Shown in pieces: positions 14,401 to 26,400 of a DNA stretch of 64,000 nucleotides. Positions within the stretch are counted from its first letter, which is position 1, and the number at the start of each line of letters is the position of its first letter. Source of the stretch: Beroe forskalii (Eukaryota; Ctenophora; Nuda; Beroida; Beroidae); NCBI GenBank assembly GCA_011033025.1, contig WFMF01000038.1:186001-250000 (forward strand), in the 5' to 3' direction. The position numbers and the translations under genes were made by a program. The notes beneath the pieces are model-generated. The model was not told the origin of the DNA. It made no database searches and saw nothing but the letters and a program-made list of their open reading frames with translations.

Positions 14401-17400
14401 ACTAGTGAAGCACGTGAGTTCACACGGACGTTTTGTAGAAATTAGGGGATTTGAAGAAATTGATATTTACACGGGATTTTCGACTTGATTATGTTAAAAT
14501 GAGTTTAAATATGACTAATGCACGTGAAATTAGATCTGGTTGCCTTATTTCAGCACGTGAGTACACAGGGACGTTTTGTAGAAATTAGGGGATTTGAAGA
14601 AATTAATATTTACACGGGATTTTCGACTTGCTTACGTTGAAATGAGTTCAAATACGACTAATGCACGTGAAATTAGATCTGGTTGCTATATTTCAGCACG
14701 TGAGTTCACGTGGACGATTTGTAGAAATTAAGAAATATATCAATTCTAGTAATTCCTAGCTAGAATAACATAGTTTTGGACTTCGTCAGGGTGAGTTATG
14801 TGGGTTAGATTTGCGTGTGGGCTAGTAACGTGGGTTCGGACTACGTGAGGGCAAGTAACGTGGGTCCAAACTGCCTTTGGGCAAGAAACATGGGTTCAAA
14901 CTACATACATCAGTCAAGATATCACCACCAAAACCGTTGGACGGTTGGTCTAGTAACCCCCCGCGGGTTTGGATGTGACAACGGAACCTGAAAAGAGACA
15001 AAATGGGCTGATCACATCCAAACCAGCGGGGGGTTACTAGACCAACCGTCCAACGGTTTTGGTGGTGATTTATTAAATTTATCCTTTAGTTTACGCAATA
15101 TCAAGTCATGTGAGACACTGTCAAAGGCTTTGGCAAAATCAAAGTAAATAATATCAGTTTTAGATTTATTGTTAAGGGATAACGAAATGTTGTGAATAAA
15201 TGGGACCATTTGAGTGGTACATGATTTCTCATTTATAAAACCATGCTGTCTTACATCTAGGAGGCGTTCGCATTCATTAAAAAGCTCTTTCTTTTATGCA
15301 ACGTTCGAAAATTTTCATTACTAAGGATGTCAAGGAGATTGGTCTGTAATTTTCTACTGAGCCCTTTTCATCTTTCTTATGCACTGGTACAACAGATGCA
15401 AGTTTCCAATCACATGGTATACAACCAGTGTTATAAGATATATTAAACATTATTGTAAGGGGCCGTGCTAGTGTGGCTGCACAATTTTTAAGGACCATAC
15501 CATGGATGCCATCTGGGCCTGCAGCTTTGCTAGGGTTAACATTTTTGAGTAAAAGGAATACATCAAATTCGTGAAATGTTAGTCCATTAAAACGGTCCAA
15601 GTCAGGTTGCATATCAATATCGATGTCATAGGAGCTGGCCTCGGAGAATTGGTCAGAAAAGAATGTGTTAAATAGGTTAGCTTGGTCATTAGGTTTTGTT
15701 CGATAGCAGTTTTTATACCAGACAGTTTCAGGTATGCGTGGCGCGTCATACTTCTCGACAGGGACTATCATCGATAGTCAATAATTATTAATTAACTATT
15801 AATTAATTAAAATTTATGAAAATTAATATAAATAATACGTTTCATTCCAGGGTCACATCCTCCAAACGAACCCAACGTATGCTAACAAGAACAGCGATGA
15901 GATCCTTGAGGGAGAGAGAAAACTCAAAGTGCAACTTCTGAAAACTTGTGTGGGGGCCATCCCTCGCATCATTCCTGAAGGCATGCAAAAGCAGTGCTTG
16001 TCTTGGTTCTGCTTTGTTGTTGTTTTTGTTTTTGTTGTTGTTTTGCTGTGTTGTTTTTGTTATTGTTGTTGATAACTGATTAAGAAACTTTTATGCTCAA
16101 AATTGTCAAAAATTAACAACTTATTAGACTACAATTAAAAAAAACTGAGTGTACTGATCATGATGAAACGATCGAATGAGAGAACGTATGGTTATAACAT
16201 AAATCTGTTCCCCCTTAAAGAAAAAAAAAATCATTCGTTTTCCCTATAGATCTGATCCCCCTTGAAGAACAAAATTTTCCTTCGTTTTTCCCTGTTTATC
16301 TTTGCATCATAGCATTTTTCATTGTCCTAGGCATGCAGAAGGCAAGTCTTGTGGAACTGATTTCTAAACTAACAATCCACATGGATAAGGACCTCTCCTG
16401 GACAGCGGTGGATACTCTCAAAAACATGATCAGGGAACTCCCCCGGTGGAGACTTAACGTTGTCGGGGGTGAGTTGTATTTCTTGTACACCATTGATTCT
16501 TTTTTATAATTTGAACTTCGTTTGAGCCGCAATTTTCAATTTCAATTGTACATTATGTAACGCGCGAAATATCCAATGTTTCATCCACCACTACGAAGTA
16601 TAATGAGTTATTTATCCGACTCTCCCCCCCCCTTCATAACTTATTTATCCGACCCCCCCCTGAGTTATTCAGCCGACTCTCCTGCCCCACCCCTCCCATA
16701 TTTTATTCAGCCAACTCCCTGCCCCCCCCTTCAAGAGTTAGGGAGCCGACTCTCCCCCCCTTCATGAGTTATTTATCCGACCCCCCCCCCCCCTGGAGTT
16801 ATTCAGCCGACTCTCCTGCCCCACCCCCTCCCATATTTTATTCAGCCAACTCCCCTGCCCCCCATGAGTAAGTGAGCCAACTTCCCTGTCCTCAGGATAT
16901 CGGACTCCCCTGCCCCCCCCCCTATGAGTTATATTCAACTGACTTCCCACCCCAGGATATCGGACTCCCACCCCCCTATGAGTTATATTCAACTGACTTC
17001 CCTGTCCCCAGGATATCGGACTCCCCCCCCCCATGAGTTATATTCAACTGACTCCCCTGCCCCAGGATATCGGACTCCCCCCTATGAGTTATATTCAACT
17101 GACTTCCCTGTCCCCAGGATATCGGACTCCCCTGCCCCCCCCCATGAGTTATATTCAACTGACTCCCTGTCCCCAGGATATCTGACTCCCCCCCCCCCCC
17201 CCCCCCCATGAGTTATATTCAACTGACTCCCCACCCCAGGATATCGGACTCCCCTGCCCCCCCCCATGAGTTATATTCAACTGACTCCCTGTCCCCAGGA
17301 TATCTGACTCCCCACCCCCCCCCACCATGAGTTATATTCAACTGACTCCCACCCCAGGATATCTGACTCCCCCCTGCCCCCCATGAGTTATATTCAACTG

Positions 17401-20400
17401 ACTCCCCTGTCCCCAGGATATCTGACACCCCCCCATGAGTTATATTCAACTGACTCCCCTGTCCCCAGGATATCTGACTCCCCACCCCCCCCCCCACCAT
17501 GAGTTATATTCAACTGACTCCCCACCCCAGGATATCTGACTCCCCACCCCCCCCCCCCCATGAGTTATATTCAACTGACTCCCCCCCCTATGAGTTATAT
17601 TCAACTGACTTCCTGTCCCCAGGATATCGGACTCCCCACCCCCCCCCCTATGAGTTATATTCAACTGACTCCCCACCCCAGGATATCGGACTCCCTGCCC
17701 CCCCTCCCATGAGTTATATTCAACTGGCTCCCCCACCCCAGGATATCTGACTCCCACCCCCCCCCCCCCTTCATGAGTTAGTGAGCCGACTCCCCACCCC
17801 AGGATATCTGACTCCCCACCCCCCCCCCCCTATGAGTTATATTCAACCGACTTCCCTGCCCCAGGATATCGGACTCCCCTGCCCCCCCCCATGAGTTATA
17901 TTCAACTGACTCCCCACCCCAGGATATCGGACTCCCTGCCCCCCCCATGAGTTATATTCAACTGACTTCCCCCACCCCAGGATATCTGACGTTTATGCAG
18001 AACGTGCCACACAACTACCCCTTCGTCATGGACAAGGCGCTCGTCCACCTTGCTACTTTCATCACGATATGGAGGGACAGACTGCAGCAGGACGGGGATG
18101 CTGAGAAGGTAAGGAGTAATTATACCATATAAGGAATAATTCACCTTGCTACTTTCATCACGATATGGAGGGACAGACTGCAGCAGGACGGGGATGCTGA
18201 GAAGGTAAGGAGTAATTATACCATATAAGGAATAATTCACCTTGCTACTTTCATCACGATATGGAGGGACAGACTGCAGCAGGATGGGGATGCTGAGAAG
18301 GTAAGGAGTAATTATACCATATAAGGAATAATTCACCTGGCTACTTTCATCACGATATGGAGGGACAGACTGCAGCAGGACGGGGATGCTGAGAAGGTAA
18401 GGAGCAATTATACCATATAAGGAATAATTCACCTGGCTACTTTCATCACGATATGGAGGGACAGACTGCAGCAGGACGGGGATGTTGAAGGTAAGGTAAT
18501 TATACCATATAAGGAATAATTCACCTTGCTACTTTCATCACGATATGGAGGGACAGACTGCAGCAGGACGGGGATGCTGAGAAGGTAAGGAGTAATTATA
18601 CCATATAAGGAATAATTCACCTTGCTACCTTCATCACGATATGGAGGGACAGACTGCAGCAGGACGGGGATGCTGAGAAGGTAAGGAGTAATTATACCAT
18701 ATAAGGAATAATTCACCTTGCTACTTTCATCACGATATGGAGGGACAGACTGCAGCAGGACGGGGATGCTGAGAAGGTGGGAGTTCAAGTTGATGATTAT
18801 ACCGTATAAGGAATAATTCAAATAAATCTGGGAGTGAATTGATGATTTTGGCGGTTATAGAAAAAACACAGCAACACAGATAAACCATATTTTGTTGACA
18901 ATAAGGGAATTTATACTTTTTCAATTTTGTTTCCTTCTTCGAACTAAGTATCCCCTGACTATGACGTCATATATCTCCAGGTAAACAAGGACCTGTTCCA
19001 GACAGACGAGAAGTTCTACCAGAACATAGCCCTGATTCAGAAGGTGGAGGGGATGGCCATTGTAATGCTGTCCTCCTGCTCCCAGAGGACCAAGAACTAT
19101 GCTAAACACCTCCTAGTGGTGAGATTAAACTCATGTCGTGATGTTATTTTAAACTCATTTTACTTATTCCTTGCCTAGGTAATAAACACTTAAACACGGA
19201 TCGACTGATACTATATAATTTACCCCGTTTTAGGAGTGATACGATATTATCAAAATTAGATTGTAATTTCTTTCCGAACAGAGGTGTACACCCTTTTTGG
19301 TATCATATGATATTTACCTATTTACTTTGCGCGTCTTTTGAGCGCGCGGTTCAACATGTCTGTACGCCGCGCAAGCTTTAGCCGTGGACACAAAAGACGC
19401 GCAAACTGCAGTACAAACTGTCATCGTAAGCTGATGCATGCCTACTACAGATAGTTTACCCCATCTCAGGAGGCATTTTCTTGCAATTTCCTTTAATAAG
19501 TTATAATTTACCTTTTTATTTACCCTATCTTGTACAATAATATACCCCACATATCTCAGGAGGCCCAAGTGCTGTTTGACGTGATGGTGCGGCACTTTAG
19601 ACAGAGGGGTACTTACTTTGAGGATCCTGTGTGGACTAAAATAGAGGAGATTAGCGAGGGCGTTATCATGAAGTGCTTGCAGGTGACACTAAAAAGAAGA
19701 TATAATTTGATATAGGCAGACCTATAAGAAAAAGGTCAACAACAGACTTGTAAAATTAAATTTGATTGCAAATTTGCGATTAATTCACTAATCACTACAT
19801 AAGTTGGTCTTTTGAATTATTGTTCGCCACTGTACCCGCCACTGGACATATGATGTTTGTTTTTATCGAGAGATCTCTCTTGTAGGTTCAGCATCAAACG
19901 AAGGTTCCTAAACCTAACGAGATTAAGACCCTCAAGCAGTTCCTAGATGATGAGTGTACCCACAGCGACATCAACTGCAAGGAGGACGGCACTAGGTAAG
20001 GAGACGAGGGTTTTTTGTGTTTGTTTTCTCTTTTGATAAGCCTCAGCGTCCAGAATCATTACAGGATTAGGAGTAAATAAAAAATTTTGTTTTAAAAAAA
20101 TCGGGAAAAATTTTGGATTTTTAATTTTAAAAACATCAATTATTATTTTTAAGATGAAGCTGAAACTGTCAAGGATCACCTCAAACCAAAATTTTGCACA
20201 ATGGGATGAATTTGTGGCTCAGGAGAGGTTAGCGATGTCCTCCCGGGAATTTCATCGTAAAATTTGGCCTTGTTTTGCCTCAAATGAACAAGGCAAGGTC
20301 AAAAACTCCCAACTTTGAACCAAGGAAGTATATTCTGACCTCTTGATTAAGATTACATTTCTTTAAGAGGACTGAAGCACCTCCATGAGGTTAAAATGGC

Positions 20401-23400
20401 TAAAACTGTAAAATCCAGGTTTTCAGATGTCGCGACACAGTTTTAGCCTCAAGACAGCAACAAAGCCAATGAAAACAGATTCTTGATGGCAAAATGAAGC
20501 TGAAACTGTCTAGGATCACCTCAAACCCAAATTTTCACAATGGGATGGATTGGTGGCTTTCAGGAGAGGTTAAGTGACTTCCTCCCGGGATTTTCAAAAA
20601 TTCAGGCCATTTTTAGCCTCAAATGGACAACGCAAGGTCAAAACTCCCAAATTTGACCAAGGAAGTATATTTTGACCTTTGATTGAGACTGATAACTTTG
20701 GGAGGACTCAAACACTTCTTTGATGAAGTGGCTAAAACAGTAAAATCCAGGTTTTTGAGATGTCGCGACAAAATTTAGCCTCAAAACAGCAACAAAAGCA
20801 AGTAAAGACATATTCTTGATACCAAAATGAAGCTGAAACTGTCTAAGATCACCTCAAATCAAAATTTTACTCATTAAGATTTGTTGGCAGATCTCAGGTG
20901 AGGATAAGTGTCTTCCTTCCCATGTTTTTATCAAAAATTGGATTTTGTGTTAGCCTCAAATCCACAACGCAAGGTCACAAATTCTAAATTTTGACCTAAA
21001 TTTTGACCTCCAGATCAAGAAAAAATACTTTGGAGGACTAAAACTCCTTTGATGCATTAAATGGCCAAAAGCTGTGAAATAAGGCATTTTTTGCTCAAAT
21101 CAGCCTCATATTTAACCTCACAGTTGCCACAAATAAGGTAATATCATGTTCAAAAAGTTTTTGGTCACCACAGATATCCAAACTAACTTTTTATGTGAAA
21201 AGATTGGCATTATAACCTTTTTGAAAAAATGATGTATAAATAAGCCAATGTCACAAATTCCTTACATTCTGGCTGCTATCAATGAAATATGGATATTTTC
21301 CTTTAAAATTCCTCGGTTAAATCCTCGGCAAATCTATAAAAACTCGGCCGAGGAGAATTGGGATTGAAAATGACCGAGGCCGAGGCATTCCGAGGATTTG
21401 CAATTCTGACCGAGGCCGAGGCCGAGGCCTCGGTGAAACCCCAATCCTCGGTGAAAACCGAGGCCGAGCCGAGGCCTCGGTCGATCCTTGCATTTTTCAT
21501 TGTCCTAGGCATGCAGAAAGCAAGTCTGGTGGAACTTATCTCCAAACTGACAATCCACATGGATAAGGACCTCTCCTGGACAGCGGTGGATACTCTCAAG
21601 AACATGATCAGGGAACTCCCACGATGGAGACTTAATGTTGTCGGAGGTGAGTTGTATTTCTTGTACACCATCCATTCTTTTTTATTTTCAATTTCAATTG
21701 TACATTATGTAACGCGCGAAATATCCAATGTTTCATCCACCACTACGAAGTATAATGAGTTATTTATCCGACTCCCCCCCCCCCCCCCCCCCCTTCATAA
21801 CTTATTTATCCGACCCCCCCCCTGAGTTATTCAGCCGACTCTCCTGCCCCACCCCCTCCCATATTTTATCCAGCCAACTCCCTGCCCCCCTTCATGAGTT
21901 ATTCATCCGACTCCCCCCCCCTCATGAGTTATTCAGCCGACTCCCCTCCCCCCTCATGAGATATTCAGCCGACTCCCCCCTTCATAACTTATTTATCCGA
22001 CCCCCCCTCATGAGGTTATTCAATGACTCCCCTGCCCCCACCTCCCATATTCTATTAAGCCAACTCCCCTGCCCCCCCTTCATGAGTTAGTGAGCCGACT
22101 CCCCTGTCCCCAGGATATCGGACTCCCCCCCCATGAGTTATATTCAACTGACTCCCCACCCCAGGATATCTGACTCCCCACCCCCCCCATGAGTTATATT
22201 CAACTGACTTCCCCCAGGATATCTGACTCCCCTGCCCCCCCCTCCCCTATGAGTTATATTCAACTGACTCCCTACCCCCCATCGGACTCCCTGCCCCCCC
22301 CCATGAGTTATATTCAACTGACTCCCCCCACCCCAGGATATCGGACTCCTCTGCCCCCCCCTATTCAACTGACTCCCCCCACCCCAGGATATCTGACTCC
22401 CCTGACCCCCCCCTATGAGTTATATTCAACTGACTCCCTGTCCCCAGGATATCTGACTCCCCACCCCCCCATGAGTTATATTCAACTGACTCCCCTGTCC
22501 CCAGGATATCTGACTCCCCACCCCCCCCATGAGTTATATTCAACTGACTCCCCTGTCCCCAGGATATCTGACTCCCCACCCCCCCCCCCCTATGAGTTAT
22601 ATTCAACTGACTCCCCTGTCCCCAGGATATCTGACTCCCCACCCCCCCATGAGTTATATTCAACTGACTCCCTGTCCCCAGGATATCGGACTCCCCACCC
22701 CCCTATGAGTTATATTCAACTGACTCCCCCCCCAGGATATCTGACTCCCCACCCCCATGAGTTATATTTAACTGACTCCCCACCCCAGGATATCGGACTC
22801 CCCACCCCCCCATGAGTTATATTCAACTGACTTCCCTGTCCCAGGATATCGGACTCCCCCCCCCCTCTGAGTTATATTCAACTGACTCCCCCCACCCTAT
22901 GAGTTATATTCAACTGACTCCCCCCAGGATATCGGACTCCCCCCCATGAGTTATATTCAACTGACTCCCCTGTCCCCAGGATATCGGACTCCCCTGCCCC
23001 CCCCCATGAGTTATATTCTTATATTCAACTGACTCCTCACCCCAGGATATCGGACTCCCCTGCCCCCCCATGAGTTATATTCAACTGACTCCCCCAGGAT
23101 ATCGGACTCCCCTGCCCCCCATGAGTTATATTCAACTGACTCCCCTGTCCCCAGGATATCTGACTCCCCTGCCCCCCTATGAGTTATATTCAACTGACTC
23201 CCCACCCCAGGATATCTGACTCCCCTGCCCCCCCATGAGTTATATTCAACTGACTCCCCTGCCCCCCCCCCATGAGTTATATTCAACTGACTCCCCACCC
23301 CAGGATATCGGACTCCCCCCCCATGAGTTATATTCAACTGACTCCCCCCCCCCTATGAGTTATATTCAACTGACTCCCCCCCCCCCAGGATATCTGACGT

Positions 23401-26400
23401 TTATGCAGAACGCCACACAACTACCCCTTCGTCATGGACAAGGCGCTCGTCCACCTTGCTACTTTCATCACGATATGGAGGGACAGACTGCAGCAGGATG
23501 GGGATGCTGAGAAGGTAAGGAGTAATTATACCATATAAGGAATAATTCACCTTGCTACTTTCATCACGATATGGAGGGACAGACTGCAGCAGGACGGGGA
23601 TGCTGAGAAGGTAAGGAGTAATTATACCATATAAGGAATAATTCACCTTGCTACCTTCATCACGATATGGAGGGACAGACTGCAGCAGGACGGGGATGCT
23701 GAGAAGGTAAGGAGTAATTATACCATATAAGGAATAATTCACCTTGCTACTTTCATCACCATCTGGAGGGACAGACTGCAGCAGGACGGGGATGCTGAGA
23801 AGGTAAGGAGTAATTATACCATATAAGGAATAATTCACCTTGCTACTTTCATCACGATATGGAGGACAGACTGCAGCAGGACGGGGATGCTGAGAAGGTA
23901 AGGAGTAATTATACCATATAAGGAATAATTCACCTTGCTACTTTCATCACGATATGGAGGGACAGACTGCAGCAGGACGGGGATGCTGAGAAGGTAAGGA
24001 GTAATATACCATATAAGGAATAATTCACCTTGCTACTTTCATCACGATATGGAGGGACAGACTGCAGCAGGATGGGGATGCTGAGAAGGTAAGGAGTAAT
24101 ATACCATATAAGGAATAATTCACCTCGCTACTTTCATCACGATATGGAGGGACAGACTGCAGCAGGATGGGGATGCTGAGAAGGTAAGGAGTAATTATAC
24201 CATATAAGGAATAATTCACCTCGCTACTTTCATCACGATATGGAGGGACAGACTGCAGCAGGACGGGGATGCTGAGAAGGTGGGAGTTCAAGTTGATGAT
24301 TATACCGTATAAGGAATAATTCAAATAAATCTGGGAGTGAATTGATGATTTTGGCGGTTATAGAAAAAACACAGCAACACAGATAAACCATATTTTGTTG
24401 ACAATAAGGGAATTTATCCTTTTTCAATTTTGTTTCCTTCTTCAAACTTATAGTATCCCCTGACTATGACGTCATATATCTCCAGGTGAACAAGGACCTG
24501 TTCCAAACAGACGAGAAGTTCTACCAGAACATAGCCCTGATTCAGAAGGTGGAGGGGATGGCCATTGTAATGCTGTCCTCCTGCTCCCAGAGGACCAAGA
24601 ACTATGCTAAACACTTACTAGTGGTATGATTAAACTCATGTTTAAACACTTACTAGTGGTATGATTAACAATATCACACAAATACAGCTTGTACGCTCAG
24701 TTAAATAATGTCCTTATAGACCACTCTTCTCTCCTAGACTCCTCCAATATCCTAGACCCTTTTTCAAGAACTACGCTAAACACTTACTAGTGGTATGATT
24801 AACAATATCACACAAATATAGCTTGTACGCTCAGTTAAATAATGTCCTTATAGACCACTCTTCTCTCTAGACTCCTCCAATATCCTAGACCCTTTTTCAA
24901 GAACTACGCTAAACACTTACTAGTGGTATGATTAACAATATCACACAAATATAGCTTGTACGCTCAGTTAAATAATGTCCTTATAGACCACTCTTCTCTC
25001 CCAGACTCCTCCAATATCCTAGACCCTTTTTCAAGAACTACGCTAAACACTTACTATAGTGGTATGATTAACAATATCACACAAATATAGCTTGTACGCT
25101 CAGTTAATAAATAATGTCCTTATAGACCACTCTTCTATCCTAGACTCCTCCAATATCCTAGACCCTTTTTCAAGAACTACGCTAAACACTTACTATAGTG
25201 GTATGATTAACAATATCACACAAATATAGCTTGTACGCTCAGTTAATAAATAATGTCCTTATAGACCACTCTTCTATCCTAGACTCCTCCAATATCCTAG
25301 ACCCTTTTTCAAGAACTACGCGAAACACCTCCTAGTGGTATGATTAACAATATCACACAAATATAGCTTGTACGCTCAGTTAATAAATAATGTCCTTATA
25401 GACCACTCTTCTCTCCTAGACTCCTCCAATATCCTAGACCCTTTTTCAAGAACTACGCGAAACACTTACTAGTGGTATGATTAACAATATCACACAAATA
25501 TAGCTTGTACGCTCAGTTAATAAATAATGTCATTATAGACCACTCTTCTCTCCTAGACTCCTCCAATATCCTAGACCCTTTTTCAAGAACTACGCTAAAC
25601 ATTTACTATAGTGGTGAGATTAAACTCCTGTCGTGATGTTATTTTAAACTCATTTTACTTCTTCCTTGCCAAGGTAATAAACACTTAAACACGGATCGAC
25701 TGATACTATATAATTTACCCCGTTTTAGGAGTATCAAAATTAGATTGTAATTTCTGTCCGGGCAGAGGTTTACACCCTTTTTGGTAGCATATGATATTTA
25801 CCTATTTACTTTGCGTGTCTTTTGAGCGCGCGGTTCAACATGTTTGTACGCCGCGCAAGCTTTAGCCGTGGACACGAAAGACGCGCAAACTGCAGTACAA
25901 ACTGTCATCGTAAGCTGATGCAGTGATGCATGCCTACTAAATAGTTAACCCCATCTCAGGAGGCATTTTCTCGCAATTTCCTGTAATCTCTTATATAATT
26001 TCGCAACCTCTGTTTTTCTGTTTGTCGTAACGGCGGAAACATCTTCGGAACGCGCGCGCATTACGATTTGTGCGGGTAACCATGGTGACACGTGCACGGA
26101 GAATTGCGCGCGCGCTCATTTCTGTTAATGGTGTTTTGATTACGTTGCGATCGGCGATCTCTAATAACTTTTGAACGGATCGGAGTTTTTTGATGCGGTA
26201 AGAAGTATTTGGTGAATTTGAAATTTGCGAACGAGGTGCTGCGTAGCAGCGCCGAGTGAGCTGTGTATTTGCAGGCCCAACGGGCCTGCTAGTCTTACTT
26301 ATAAAGTCGCATTTTCTGTATGTTCTCCGTACGTCACGCCCCATGGCAACGCGCGCGCAATGGGGGAAATTGCACGTGCAGATTAACTGCGCGCGCGATC

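Larger units (their letters stand above)
12040..15775 (-). mobile_element. 5'-truncated non-LTR retrotransposon (CR1/Jockey-like), split by an insertion
   Basis: The minus strand carries a reverse transcriptase in two pieces (15771-15075 and 13430-12520), with a conserved C-terminal extension and an AT-rich 3' end near 12040-12130. Nothing of the endonuclease region is present, so the element is 5'-truncated near 15775. The 1.6-kb block at 13431-15067 is a later insertion. It lies in FRY intron 7, opposite in direction to the gene. Confidence 0.85.

Noticed and set aside
16762-17757. Several Gly-rich or Pro-rich frames with SQLNITHGG or SYIQLT repeats
   Set aside because: They are shadows of the C-rich exon 10 acceptor array on both strands.
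18730-18924. Cys-rich minus-strand frames over the exon 10 and 11 region
   Set aside because: Antisense of real FRY exons and donor repeats; the plus-strand frame matches the protein family.
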